A DNA stretch of 43,918 nt from an uncultured Bacteroidales bacterium (GTDB lineage Bacteria; Bacteroidota; Bacteroidia; Bacteroidales; Bacteroidaceae), in the NCBI GenBank assembly GCA_902779875.1, contig CACZCX010000019.1, positions 1 to 43,918 on the forward strand, written 5' to 3'. Shown here in pieces: positions 25,145 through 33,574 of this stretch. Below the pieces are notes generated by a model. It was not told the origin of the DNA and did no database searches. It saw nothing but the letters and a program-made list of their open reading frames with translations. Every line of letters begins with the position of its first letter. Positions within the stretch are counted from its first letter, which is position 1. Position numbers and translations under genes: made by a program.

Positions 25145-25152
25145 TAATTTTG
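25145..25152 (+). promoter_or_regulatory. -7 box directly before the pgeF start codon
   Basis: TAATTTTG matches TAnnTTTG fully and ends 3 nt before the ATG at 25156. A TTTG at 25127-25130 is only 14 nt upstream. If used, the transcript would be leaderless. Confidence 0.45.
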
Positions 25153-25155
25153 AGT

Positions 25156-25845
25156 ATGAATTCTTTATTCCGATACACAATTGCTGACAATATTGATGCG
25201 TTCAGCACCGAGCGTGGCGCCGAGCTTCCGTATTATGTGGTGCAGCCTCATCAGGTGCACGGGTGCGAAATCCGTGAGGTTACCGATCCTTTGACTACGC
25301 GCGATGAACTCGAGGGGGTCGATGCGCTCGTGACCGATGTCCCCGGCGTGGCAATCTCCGTGCGTACTGCCGACTGCATCCCGGTTCTGCTGTATGACCC
25401 TGTGAATAAGGCGATTGCGGCGGTTCATGCGGGGTGGCGCGGCACGGTTCAGCATATCAGCTGCAAGGTGATTGACCGGATGCAGGAGCTCTACGGCACC
25501 GATCCGGCTGACCTTCTCGCGGTTATCGGCCCCGGTATCGGTCCCGAGAGTTTTCAGGTTGGGCAGGAAGTGGCCGATGCGTTCTCTGAGGCCGGTTTCC
25601 CCATGACCAAGATTCTGGGCGACTGCGGTCCGAAAGCGCCGACTGCCGACAATCCCATGAACGGCGGACTGCATATTGACCTGTGGGAGGCGAACCGCTG
25701 GCTGCTCATGCGGAGCGGGGTGCTGGCGGAGAATATCAGGGTCTCGGGAATCTGCACCTACCTCAACAACGACCGCTTCTACTCCGCCCGCCGCGAAGGC
25801 ACCAAGTGCGGCCGCATCATCAACGTCATAAAACTGCAACATTAG
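25156..25845 (+). CDS. pgeF: Laccase-domain (YfiH/PgeF-type) protein
   Basis: This 229-residue protein has the family signature: HQVHG, RTADCIPVLLYD and AVHAGWRGTV, which carry the His-Cys-His site. Known members are multicopper-oxidase-like or act as peptidoglycan editing factor, removing misplaced L-Ser from muropeptides. The start is taken as ATG 25156; a TTG at 25150 in the same frame overlaps a -7 promoter box and is rejected. The last codons (Leu-Gln-His) and the TAG stop (25843-25845) are supplied by the REP unit beginning about 25836, as in tex. It converges on the SIS gene. Confidence 0.9.
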   Translation: MNSLFRYTIADNIDAFSTERGAELPYYVVQPHQVHGCEIREVTDPLTTRDELEGVDALVTDVPGVAISVRTADCIPVLLYDPVNKAIAAVHAGWRGTVQHISCKVIDRMQELYGTDPADLLAVIGPGIGPESFQVGQEVADAFSEAGFPMTKILGDCGPKAPTADNPMNGGLHIDLWEANRWLLMRSGVLAENIRVSGICTYLNNDRFYSARREGTKCGRIINVIKLQH

Positions 25846-25907
25846 GGACGGTTCCTAATGTTGCAGTTTTCCCGGAAAACTAACACATTAGGAACCGTCC
25901 CTAATGT
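25839..25907. repeat. REP-like inverted pair after pgeF
   Basis: A hairpin at 25839-25861 in plus sense and one at 25885-25907 inverted, 46-bp period, spacer TGCAGTTTTCCCGG-AAAACTAAC. The pgeF stop codon lies inside the first hairpin. Confidence 0.9.
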
Positions 25908-25908
25908 G

Positions 25909-25946
25909 AAAAAATAGGGTCGACTCAGCGTCGGCCCTATTTCATT
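25909..25946. terminator. Terminator of the SIS gene, possibly bidirectional
   Basis: Stem AAATAGGG-T-CGAC (25912-25924) / GTCG-G-CCCTATTT (25930-25942) with loop TCAGC. The A run at 25909-25914 gives a U tract on the minus strand. Confidence 0.85.
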
Positions 25947-25978
25947 AATAACGAATCAAAAACTTCAAAATATACTCG

Positions 25979-26995
25979 TCAGAGCTGTATTTCGTTTCCT
26001 ACCTTGCGGGCACGGTTGGGATGATCCAGATCCATGCCAGTAGCTATACCAATCTCAACAAGCACGTTCCAACCGGCGCACAGATATACGTAGGGGTTGA
26101 AATCGCCGGCTGCGGGAGTCTTGATGGTGGGGAACGGTGTGTCGTGGTCAGCGATAGCGACTACCTTGACACCGGCTCCCTTGATGAGGCAATCCTGAAT
26201 CTTCTGGTACTCATCGGCAATAGGATCAACCCAGAATATGATATCGCCCTCCTTCATAACCTCCTCGATTCCGTGCAGAGCGTAAGTGCCCTCCAGGAAA
26301 TCGCTCTTGCGGCGAGTGATCTCATTGGTCTTGAGGGTGAGCTCCTCGGCAACACCGTCGTTATAACCGGCAAAATAGATGGTCTCGGCCTTCTTGACCC
26401 ACTCCACTACCTCGGCGGGAACCTGCAGCGTGAGAGCCTTCTCAATCTGTGCAGGAAGCGCAGCCAGACCGGCCTTCACATCCTTGCCTGCAATATTCCA
26501 AAGCACTGACTCATAGTACAATGCCTGCTCTACAACGCTCTTGGTGGCAGCAACAGCCTGCTCCCATCCGCAGTTGAGCACGTGGGTATTTGCGCAGAAA
26601 GTTGACAGGATGGTGCCCTCGTTGGCGGTCAGTCCGAAACGGAGAGGATTGCCCTCCTCCATGAGCTTCTTGGCCAGCAGTGTAACCTCCTTGGTGCGGC
26701 CGGAGTTCGATGCCAAGAACACGGCAAACTTACTCAGGTCATATTCTCTTGACTGCCATGAACCGTCAGTCTGTGCGTTAAGGTCCAGTCCCCAGCGCTT
26801 GGTCTTGCGCAGAGCGTTCTTGGCGGGGAAGATACGGCTTGATCCCTCACCGGTAAAATATGCCTTGCCGGCCTTCTTTACCTGCTCTGCAATCTCCTTG
26901 GTGCAAGCGGGGTTAAACTTCTTTACTGTCTCTACAGTGTCCATCATCTCCTGTACGAGTGCGTACTGTGAGTACTTTTTGTCTGTAAGATTCAT
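25979..26995 (-). CDS. SIS domain protein, GlmS-isomerase-like
   Basis: This 338-residue protein has two SIS (sugar isomerase) domains. Clues are AYFTGEGSSRIF, VFLASNSGRTKEV (phosphosugar-binding Ser-Asn-Ser-Gly-Arg-Thr), AVAATKSVVEQ and, in the second half, TIYFAGYNDGVAEELTLKTNEI. It resembles the isomerase half of GlmS without a glutaminase domain, so it may bind, isomerise or deaminate an aminosugar phosphate, or sense one. The frame is open to 27064, but the ATG at 26995 (MNLTDKKYSQY) is chosen, because the extra 23 residues overlap spacer sequence after the DUF4954 stop and look non-native. It probably forms an operon with the DUF4954 gene. Confidence 0.82.
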   Translation of the reverse strand: MNLTDKKYSQYALVQEMMDTVETVKKFNPACTKEIAEQVKKAGKAYFTGEGSSRIFPAKNALRKTKRWGLDLNAQTDGSWQSREYDLSKFAVFLASNSGRTKEVTLLAKKLMEEGNPLRFGLTANEGTILSTFCANTHVLNCGWEQAVAATKSVVEQALYYESVLWNIAGKDVKAGLAALPAQIEKALTLQVPAEVVEWVKKAETIYFAGYNDGVAEELTLKTNEITRRKSDFLEGTYALHGIEEVMKEGDIIFWVDPIADEYQKIQDCLIKGAGVKVVAIADHDTPFPTIKTPAAGDFNPYVYLCAGWNVLVEIGIATGMDLDHPNRARKVGNEIQL

Positions 26996-27064
26996 ATAAA
27001 TATCGTTAATAAATAAATTTTCAAATTTCAATTCAGGGCCGATGTAAGGGCCGATGCACCCCAA

Positions 27065-29129
27065 TCACTTGCTCACCAGGCGTTTGCGAACATTCTGCAC
27101 GCGCTCCGTAAACACCCGGAGCTCCTCCCTCTGGTTCTTGATGAAGCTGTTCTCATCGAGCTTGCCCCATGCGGCCAGCATCTCATCCTCATTAAGGAAC
27201 GTGGCCTTGCGGAACGGATTCTCATAATCCTTCTTACGGGTCTCGTAGACCTGATTGAAGATATATGTCTGAATGTCGATACCCTTGTTGAGCACCTTGT
27301 TCCAGTCATCGGCCGTAAACTTGTCGATGCCCATGATGTGCTTGAGCGACATGTACGCGTGGCGCAGCTTGTCGATAGGATATTTCTTCCAGATCTCGGT
27401 GTAACGGTGGTGTATCTCCTTCCAGGTGTTGAGCTTGCCGTCCTTGATATCGGAACGGAGCTGGTCTACATCCTCCATGGACATGAGCTGTCCGCCCAGG
27501 TTGAACCACACGCGGGCGCGGTCACCGTCAAAACGGGCGCTGATTGTATCGAAAGTCTCATTCTCATTCTCCTCAAGGAAAGCCGCGATGTTCTTGACAG
27601 CGTAATACACGAGCATGTCACCATATGCGTGATATGCCTTGTAGGGGTGCAGAATGACCACTTTGCGGTGTGATTTCTCCATATTCTCGCCCAGCACCTC
27701 CAGCTCACTGACCTTATTCGGGTCACCGTTGAGCAGTTTACGGCCGATTTCCACGAGCGAGTCATCCGAAACGCCCTCAAGGCTCTTGCCCTCCTTGCGG
27801 TACCATGCCTTGGCGGTCCACTTGTCGAGCAGCTTGCGGGCCTGGATGGCCTCCTCCATGGAGTCGGGTGCATATGCATCGAACTCAATATTCTGCACCT
27901 TGAATACGCGCGTATCGCGTGTGGCGTATTTCCAGTTGTTGCGGGCCATAGCGAACATGTTGTACATCCATGAGAATGCCGGCATGACGTGGAGCTCGCC
28001 GTGGACCTCATCGTTGCTGATGAGTGCGAACGGGAACGGGTTGATCATCTCGGCAGGGTATGCGCCCTTGGCCAGCATCGTGAATGAAGCGAACTTGCAG
28101 GAGTGCTTTACGCTCACGCAGAGTCCCGGCCAGAATCCGCGGCCAGCCTCGATCTCGTTGTCATTGGTACGGGAATTATGGTTTGAGCCGATGGTCGCGC
28201 CGGCAGCCAGGTTTGACTGGCCCTTGACCACGCTGGCAATCAGGAACGAGTTGTTGTGATGCTGCTCGTGAGCGGGGAAAATCAGGTTGTGAAGTACCTC
28301 ACAGCATGATATTGTGGAGTTGTCGCCCATGAACGAGTTCATGAGTCGAGCACCGTATTTGAGGTTGGAGTGGCTGCCGAGCACAAAACGGACGGCTATC
28401 ACCGAGTAGAAAATGCGGCATCCGTAGCCTATGATTCCGTTCACCAGCACCACGTTCTCACCAATCTGTGTGGGGTCCACTTCCGATGAGTTGATGGTTA
28501 TGTTCTTGAGCTTGCTGGCACCCTTGATGTAGCAGCTGTTGCCGATCTTTACATCCTTGATGATCCAGCAGTTCTTGATCACGTTGCCGTATCCGATGGT
28601 GCCGTAGAATCCGCGTCGGTTATCGAACGATGCCTGCGTGATGGCCTTGAGACGGTCCTGAAGGCGCTTATCGTCAATAAACTTTGCCCACATGTAGGCA
28701 TCGGCCGCAATCATTCCGTCAAACGGGAGGACCTTGCGGCAGCCGGTCTCGTTCATGAGCTCGAGCCAGATGCGGACATCCTCATCCTCACCCTCCTTGA
28801 CTATGCCGTTACCGAACTTGGCGTGGTCGGTGCAGGACATCTCCTGGATGTTGAAGAGCATGCATCGGTCACCTATGATATAGTGCGAGAGGTAGTGTAC
28901 TGGTGGGGTCAAACTCGTCGGTGACGAGGATGTTGTCCCAGCTCATGGCCGTATTGTCGTTCTTGACGAGAGTCTCGATTTCTGAACTGGTCAGATGCCT
29001 CCAACCGTTCTTGGGGGCGCAAACCTGGGTATTACGGAGGTAATACTTATTCTGGCCAGCGGGGATGTACTTGGGATCCAGGAAACTGTTGTAGAGCCTG
29101 TCCGAAGTCAATACTGTAACTTTTTCCAT
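27065..29129 (-). pseudogene. DUF4954 family protein, split by a frameshift
   Basis: Two overlapping frames together make one DUF4954-type protein of about 688 residues. The N-terminal part starts at ATG 29129 (MEKVTVLTSDRLYNSF) and runs to DEFDPTS near 28905, then meets a stop at 28869. The rest continues in another frame from about 28903 (VHYLSHYIIGDRCMLFN) to the stop at 27065. The second part contains left-handed beta-helix-like repeats (IGYGCRIFYSVIAVRF, SSEVDPTQIGENVVLVNG), suggesting a sugar-nucleotide or acyltransferase-like fold. The shift is one base. Everything else is intact, so it may be a recent mutation, a programmed shift or a sequencing error. Neighbours suggest a link with sugar phosphate metabolism. 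Confidence 0.8.
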
Positions 29130-29240
29130 TCTATGTCCTTTTGGTTTACCAAGGAGTTTCGTTGGCAAAGTTACGTTAAATAATTTAACTGACCAAGAAA
29201 TTGCCCATATAAAATAATATTTTATATGACCAGAGAAATT

Positions 29241-29281
29241 AATTGAGAATTGAGAATTGAGAATTGAGAATTGAGAATTAA
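29241..29281. repeat. AATTGAG heptanucleotide tandem repeat
   Basis: Five near-perfect tandem AATTGAG units at a 7-bp period, between the DUF4954 gene and the operon terminator. Confidence 0.85.
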
Positions 29282-29297
29282 TACGCTGTACCTGCGT

Positions 29298-29331
29298 AAA
29301 AAAAAGAAAACCTTGCGGACGACAAGGTTTT
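29298..29331 (-). terminator. Terminator of the nusB-DUF5606 operon
   Basis: Stem AAAACCTTG (29307-29315) / CAAGGTTTT (29323-29331), with an A run to its left that gives a U tract on the minus strand. Confidence 0.85.
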
Positions 29332-29332
29332 C

Positions 29333-29388
29333 CAATTCTCAATTCTAAATTCTCAATTCTAAATTCTCAATTCTAAATTTTCAATTCC
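29333..29388. repeat. AATTGAG-family repeat in inverted orientation
   Basis: Alternating CAATTCT and AAATTCT units, reverse complement of the run at 29241-29281. The two runs flank the terminator hairpin as a loose inverted repeat. Confidence 0.8.
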
Positions 29389-29391
29389 CCC

Positions 29392-29796
29392 TCACGCTTC
29401 GGGCTCAGAGAAATCGTTCTCGCCGTACTTTACCAGGAGGTCGTACCAGCCGGCAATCTTCTTGATGTGGCTGGGATATACGCGGTCGCGGTCAAAATCG
29501 GGAACGATCTCAGCAAAGAACTGCAGGAGCTCGTCGTTGCTTGCCTTGCGCCAGTTGAAGGCAATCTCCTGCTTGCCGAGTTTCTCCTCGATTGCGGCAA
29601 ACACCTCGCGCAGAGGCATCTCACGCTCCTCTGTAAAAATCGAGATGTCACCGAGTGAGACCACCTTGTCGGTTCCCATGATGGGGAAACGCTTCTTGGT
29701 CTCGTCAATGTTCTCAACGATGAGGGCGCCACGGCCACGTGTAAGGAGTTTATACAGGCTAGGTTTACCTGAAATAGTCAGAATCTCATTCAACAT
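29392..29796 (-). CDS. DUF5606 family protein
   Basis: The 134-residue product has MLNEILTISGKPSLYKLL at the start and KKIAGWYDLLVKYG near the end, which fits DUF5606, a small soluble Bacteroidota family of unknown function usually encoded beside coaE. A beta-rich first half (GALIVENID, FPIMGTDKVVSLGDISIF) is followed by a helical second half. It is last in the operon before a terminator, with about 70 bp between it and coaE. No catalytic motif was noticed. Confidence 0.8.
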   Translation of the reverse strand: MLNEILTISGKPSLYKLLTRGRGALIVENIDETKKRFPIMGTDKVVSLGDISIFTEEREMPLREVFAAIEEKLGKQEIAFNWRKASNDELLQFFAEIVPDFDRDRVYPSHIKKIAGWYDLLVKYGENDFSEPEA

Positions 29797-29866
29797 AATT
29801 TTTATTCGTTTATAATTAAAAGTTTCTTTACAAATTTAGTCCGATGACAAATTAAAGTCCGATGCC

Positions 29867-30481
29867 TCATCCCTGCGTTTTCCCGGCCACAGCCGCCATC
29901 AGCGCATCGATCTGAGGTTCAAGCGCCCTGGAGCCGTCATTCACGATAACGAAATCGGCACGCGAGCATTTCTCCTCCTGAGCCATCTGGCTTGCGATCC
30001 GGGCCTCCACAGCCTGCCGGGTGGTGTCATCACGCATTATGCAACGCTGTATCCTGAGCTCCAGCGGAGCGTCCACGCAGACGGTAAAGTCAGCCAGTGA
30101 ATCAAATCCGGACTCAAAGAGTATGGCCGACTCCAGTATGCAAAAATCCTTACTACCGGAACCTGAAGTCCGCTTAGCCTTCCATTCCTCGAAATCGGCC
30201 TTGACCCGGGGATGTATGATTGCATTCACCTTGGCCATGTTCTCCGGATTGCCGAATATGAACCTGGCCAGCACCTCCTTCTGCATGACCCCGCATCCGC
30301 AGGGGCAATAGAGCGTGGGACCGACCAGGCGGGTCAGTTCCATCTGTATGGCAGGGCTGGTTTGGGTGATCAGCTTGGCACGGTAATCAGAGTCATAAAC
30401 AGGTATGCCGCGCAGTTTCATCTTGCCCGACACGTAGCTCTTACCGCATCCGATCCCGCCTGTCATACCTATCACAACCAT
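29867..30481 (-). CDS. coaE: Dephospho-CoA kinase
   Basis: The 204-residue enzyme phosphorylates the 3'-OH of dephospho-CoA, the last step of CoA synthesis. The P-loop GGIGCGKS (residues 8-15) is at the N-terminus, followed by VYDSDYRAK and IIHPRVKADF. The CPCGCG segment in the middle is an unusual cysteine cluster for CoaE. Length is normal. It follows the ybbR-like gene by 5 bp and is part of the nusB operon. Confidence 0.95.
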   Translation of the reverse strand: MVVIGMTGGIGCGKSYVSGKMKLRGIPVYDSDYRAKLITQTSPAIQMELTRLVGPTLYCPCGCGVMQKEVLARFIFGNPENMAKVNAIIHPRVKADFEEWKAKRTSGSGSKDFCILESAILFESGFDSLADFTVCVDAPLELRIQRCIMRDDTTRQAVEARIASQMAQEEKCSRADFVIVNDGSRALEPQIDALMAAVAGKTQG

Positions 30482-30486
30482 CCCGC

Positions 30487-31485
30487 TCAGAAGTATTTGG
30501 ATTCCATGAGATAATCAACGGTACGGGTCTGCAGACGCACGTTACGCACATTGGCCGGCTGCGAGAACACACGCAGCGGAGCCTTGACGCCGCTTCCGCC
30601 TGCAATATCGTTGTAGTCAACGACCACGCGGAAGTCCTGCGCCCCCACCCTGTCATACTCCGACATCTTGACCCAGAAGGTCAGCACGGCCTTTGACGGG
30701 AAGGACTTGAGGGTTATATCGGCCGGGAAATTCACGCCGCTTACGGGCACTTCGACACTCTTCTCGGTATACTGCTGCGAGATGAACTGTACACGCACCT
30801 CGGATGCATCGAACAGGACATCGGGAGCGGACTCGAGCGGTACTGTAAGGCCGATGGTATCGGATGCGAGCACCACGTTGCCGAGCTGCAGCAAGGCGCG
30901 GTGCGTCACGGTATCGGACATGAGCACATAAGCCCTCACGCTGTCGGGACGCAGCTCCACACGCTCCAGGAAGAACTGATCCTGACTCTCCGTAACCACC
31001 TCATACTCAACAGGTAGCATCACGCTGCGCTGACGGGCGAACAGGAACACGAGCGAATCAGGCTCGATGGAACGGATTGAGACCGATGCATGCACGCGGG
31101 CCATGACGGAGTCCCTCAGACTCTGCGTGGAGAGCGCGGCATGACCGTGTCCGATGGTAAAACTGCGGCTGTTCAGGCGCAGCACGCTATGGCCGCTGCG
31201 GCGTCCGGATTTACGGAGCGCGCTGCCCTTTCCGCTCAGCATGACCGATATATGATCGGTGGCGGGAGTGGTCACACGGACATCATCGGGTATGCCCACA
31301 ATCTCCACAGGCAGTTTCATCTGAGCCTCGAAACTCTGGCTCATGGTCTGCGACCACCATATGAGGAAAGTGATGCCAAGGAACAACAGAAAAACCGGAA
31401 AATCCCCTCCAAACATTCTTAGAAGGGATGATCCGATTTTCTTGAGTCCTGCAAATCGGGATGGTTTGTGTCCTGAGTCCCGCAC
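30487..31485 (-). CDS. YbbR/CdaR-like membrane-anchored protein
   Basis: This 332-residue protein has a short cytoplasmic start, one membrane helix (FPVFLLFLGITFLIWW, about 29-44) and a long beta-rich outer part with YbbR-type repeats (MKLPVEIVGIPDDV, KSVEVPVSGVNFP). In Firmicutes CdaR controls the diadenylate cyclase CdaA; in Bacteroidota the role is less clear. No cyclase gene is present here. It lies between yajC (16 bp) and coaE (5 bp), a conserved gene order in the group. Confidence 0.85.
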   Translation of the reverse strand: MRDSGHKPSRFAGLKKIGSSLLRMFGGDFPVFLLFLGITFLIWWSQTMSQSFEAQMKLPVEIVGIPDDVRVTTPATDHISVMLSGKGSALRKSGRRSGHSVLRLNSRSFTIGHGHAALSTQSLRDSVMARVHASVSIRSIEPDSLVFLFARQRSVMLPVEYEVVTESQDQFFLERVELRPDSVRAYVLMSDTVTHRALLQLGNVVLASDTIGLTVPLESAPDVLFDASEVRVQFISQQYTEKSVEVPVSGVNFPADITLKSFPSKAVLTFWVKMSEYDRVGAQDFRVVVDYNDIAGGSGVKAPLRVFSQPANVRNVRLQTRTVDYLMESKYF

Positions 31486-31501
31486 TGCTGTATATCAATA
31501 A

Positions 31502-31951
31502 TTAAGCTTTCTCGTCCTTGCTGGAATCCTTCTTGCGGCGTGAAGGCTTGGCAGGCTTGGCGGGCTGAGGAGTCGGAACGGGGTTGACGTAACGCTTGTC
31601 GACCTTGATCTTCATGCCCTGGGCAATCTCAAGTGTTACTGAAACCTCGTCAATATCCTTGATCTTGCCAAAGATACCTGAGCTGGTAACAACGTCCTGC
31701 TCCTTCTGGAGTGCGTTGCGGAACTTCTCGCCCTCCTTGTCACGGCCGCGGCCGCCGAACATCATGACGAACAGGAAAGCGATGATGATGAGCGGGAGCA
31801 TGAGACCCATGCCGTTGCCGGCAGCAGCGCCGGTTGAGCTTGATGACTCAGAGCCTACGTCGCTCAGATCCTGTACAAAATTCATAGTGTTCTCAACGAT
31901 GACCTCCTGTGAAGTCATCTGGAAGGGGTCAATCAAAAGCATGTTTGCCAT
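31502..31951 (-). CDS. yajC: Preprotein translocase subunit YajC
   Basis: This 149-residue protein has one membrane helix (GLMLPLIIIAFLFVMMF), then the YajC soluble domain (KEQDVVTSSGIFGKIKDID, VTLEIAQGMKIKVDKRYV) and a Lys/Pro-rich tail. It is an accessory part of the SecDF-YajC complex. The N-terminal 45 or so residues are a Ser/Gly-rich extension longer than in E. coli; the start may instead be the internal Met at 31885 (MNFVQDLSD). It follows nusB by 21 bp. Confidence 0.9.
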   Translation of the reverse strand: MANMLLIDPFQMTSQEVIVENTMNFVQDLSDVGSESSSSTGAAAGNGMGLMLPLIIIAFLFVMMFGGRGRDKEGEKFRNALQKEQDVVTSSGIFGKIKDIDEVSVTLEIAQGMKIKVDKRYVNPVPTPQPAKPAKPSRRKKDSSKDEKA

Positions 31952-31972
31952 AATCTTATCTTTATTTAGTTT

Positions 31973-32893
31973 TTAGTCTTTAGTTATGCGGCCCTGAGCC
32001 TTCAGGTCCTTTGCGATGGTATCAAGCATACCGTTCACGAAACTGCCGCTGGCGGGTGTGCTGAGCTGTTTGGCCAGCTCCACGTACTCGTTGATGGTCA
32101 CCCTGACGGGGATGTTGTCAAAATGGAGCATCTCGGCCATGGCCACCTGGATGATGATCACGTCGAGGAATGCCAGACGGCTCGGATCCCAGCGACGGCA
32201 GTTGGCGGCAACCACCTGCTCGCGCTCCTGGGCCATGTCAAGGCCGCGGTGCAGCAGGTCGATGGCGAACTGACGGTCCTCCTCATCCTTGAACTCGCTC
32301 TTGAGCGGCTGCTCGGCCACATTACCGTCCTCAAAGGCGCGGATGGTCTTGAGCACGAACGAGTCAATCAGCTCCTTATCGCCGTTCCAGTATATATTCT
32401 CCTCCTCAAGCAGGGCGTCGAGCTCGTCGCTGCTCTCCACAAACTCCTTGTAGATCTTGCGCACCAGCTCCTTATCGGCCTCAAAATCAAACTTCTGAGT
32501 CTCCAGATATTCCTCCATGGAGTCCGATGCAAGCACGCGGGCAACCACGTCGGCAAGCCAGTCTGACTGCATGAGCCAGTCCATGTCATTGCTCTGCAGA
32601 TATGCCTGAAGCTCCACATTCTCCTCCAGCTGGGCCACGAAACGGTTATCGGCCAGCAGCTCCTCACGGCGTGAGATGTGCGGCACGTTCATACGTTTCT
32701 GCTTGGCTACGGATTTTCTGACCTGGCGTACCAGGGCAACCGGGATGAACAAAAGTGTTTTGTAAAGGGAATAAGCGCTGTCTAAGCTTTGGGCAAGCTC
32801 ACGGTCGGCTGCGGCAGCCTTCTGCCCGCCGTTCTGGTAGTATGAGTAAATTACCTGAACTACTTTCAGTCTGATGAGAACTCTGTTGATCAT
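31973..32893 (-). CDS. nusB: Transcription antitermination factor NusB, long Bacteroidota form
   Basis: The 306-residue protein carries the NusB domain in its C-terminal half (about 200-306: FAIDLLHRGLD, LDVIIIQVAMAEML, VTINEYVELAKQLSTPASGSFVNGMLD). The N-terminal half (MINRVLIRLKVVQVIYSYYQ) has a divergent helical region, giving about twice the length of E. coli NusB, as is usual in Bacteroidota. With NusE it binds boxA RNA for rRNA antitermination. It is first in the operon. Confidence 0.93.
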   Translation of the reverse strand: MINRVLIRLKVVQVIYSYYQNGGQKAAAADRELAQSLDSAYSLYKTLLFIPVALVRQVRKSVAKQKRMNVPHISRREELLADNRFVAQLEENVELQAYLQSNDMDWLMQSDWLADVVARVLASDSMEEYLETQKFDFEADKELVRKIYKEFVESSDELDALLEEENIYWNGDKELIDSFVLKTIRAFEDGNVAEQPLKSEFKDEEDRQFAIDLLHRGLDMAQEREQVVAANCRRWDPSRLAFLDVIIIQVAMAEMLHFDNIPVRVTINEYVELAKQLSTPASGSFVNGMLDTIAKDLKAQGRITKD

Positions 32894-32914
32894 TGTGTCT
32901 TATAATCCGGTGTG

Positions 32915-32922
32915 CAAAATTA
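32915..32922 (-). promoter_or_regulatory. -7 box for the nusB operon
   Basis: On minus it reads TAATTTTG, a full TAnnTTTG match about 20 nt before the nusB start. A TTTG lies 15 nt upstream, shorter than usual. Confidence 0.5.
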
Positions 32923-33025
32923 CATATTTTTTCCTCACAAAGCCCATTTTAAGCCCCCTATTTCTTGGAGAGTCCGAATCATTTCACCAAATTTGTGGAA
33001 AATTCATTTAAATTGCGTTTTCGAT

Positions 33026-33412
33026 ATGGAGGATCACAGGAAGAAGATGAATGAGGATTTTGAAAAAGATGTAATTTTCTCACATTCGATCAAGGCAGGC
33101 AAACGCATCTATTATCTCGATGTCCGCAAAACCCGTAAGGATGAGATGTACCTGTCAATCACTGAAAGCAAGAAGATAATCGGCGGTGAAGGTGCCGAGC
33201 AGCAGGTGAGCTACGAAAAGCATAAGATTTTCCTATACAGAGAGGATTTCGGCAATTTCATTGACGGCCTTTCCAAGGTCATAAGGTTCGTACAGGAGGC
33301 CGAGAAGGCAGGTGCACCCGCGGCGGATGCATCGGACCAGACACCCATTAAGGAGGCCGATGCAGAGCCGTCCCAGGAGGGTCCGGTCGACGACCTCAAG
33401 ATCGAATTCTGA
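33026..33412 (+). CDS. PUR-alpha-like nucleic-acid-binding protein (DUF3276)
   Basis: The 128-residue product has the PUR repeat pattern: FEKDVIFSHSIKAGKRIYYLDVRKTRKDEMYLSITESKK, then HKIFLYREDFGNFIDGL. Known family members bind single-stranded DNA or RNA as dimers. The C-terminal 30 residues are acidic and Ala/Pro-rich. The start is the ATG at 33026, because residues encoded upstream in the same frame (from 32912) are not part of the family and come from intergenic sequence. It is divergent from nusB. Confidence 0.88.
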   Translation: MEDHRKKMNEDFEKDVIFSHSIKAGKRIYYLDVRKTRKDEMYLSITESKKIIGGEGAEQQVSYEKHKIFLYREDFGNFIDGLSKVIRFVQEAEKAGAPAADASDQTPIKEADAEPSQEGPVDDLKIEF

Positions 33413-33440
33413 CTATATTAATAGATTTATAGCGATTTAA

Positions 33441-33488
33441 CGGCGCAAATGGTTGCAGGAAAGACAAACTTTCCCTACCTTTGCGCCG
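33441..33488. promoter_or_regulatory. rplY promoter embedded in a large inverted repeat
   Basis: The -7 box TACCTTTG (33476-33483) and a GTTG -33-like box (33452-33455) are 20 nt apart. The same stretch is an inverted repeat: CGGCGCAAA (33441-33449) / TTTGCGCCG (33480-33488) outside, and GGAAAG (33458-33463) / CTTTCC (33469-33474) inside. A T-rich CTTTTAC follows, so it could also end transcripts from the upstream gene. Confidence 0.6.
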
Positions 33489-33496
33489 CTTTTACG

Positions 33497-33526
33497 AAGA
33501 TCCGGTCGCTTGCCGGTGCGGATCTT
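33497..33526 (+). promoter_or_regulatory. Hairpin in the rplY leader
   Basis: Eight-base stem AAGATCCG (33497-33504) / CGGATCTT (33519-33526) in the predicted 5' UTR, about 50 nt before the start codon. It is a candidate site for control by L25, which binds 5S rRNA, but I see no clear loop E mimic. Confidence 0.4.
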
Positions 33527-33574
33527 GTGTGATGGTGAATTGAATATTAACAATTTAGAGTAACACATTTAACT

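Noticed and set aside
25150-25155. TTG start adding two residues to the pgeF product
   Set aside because: It overlaps the TAATTTTG promoter box, and ATG 25156 is a normal start.
26996-27064. N-terminal extension of the SIS protein by 23 residues
   Set aside because: It lies in spacer with a direct repeat (AGGGCCGATG twice), and MNLTDKKYSQY is the natural start.
29130-29342. N-terminal extension of the DUF4954 frame with INSQFSILNSQFSI
   Set aside because: It is translated AATTGAG repeat and spacer, not protein-like; the ATG at 29129 is preferred.
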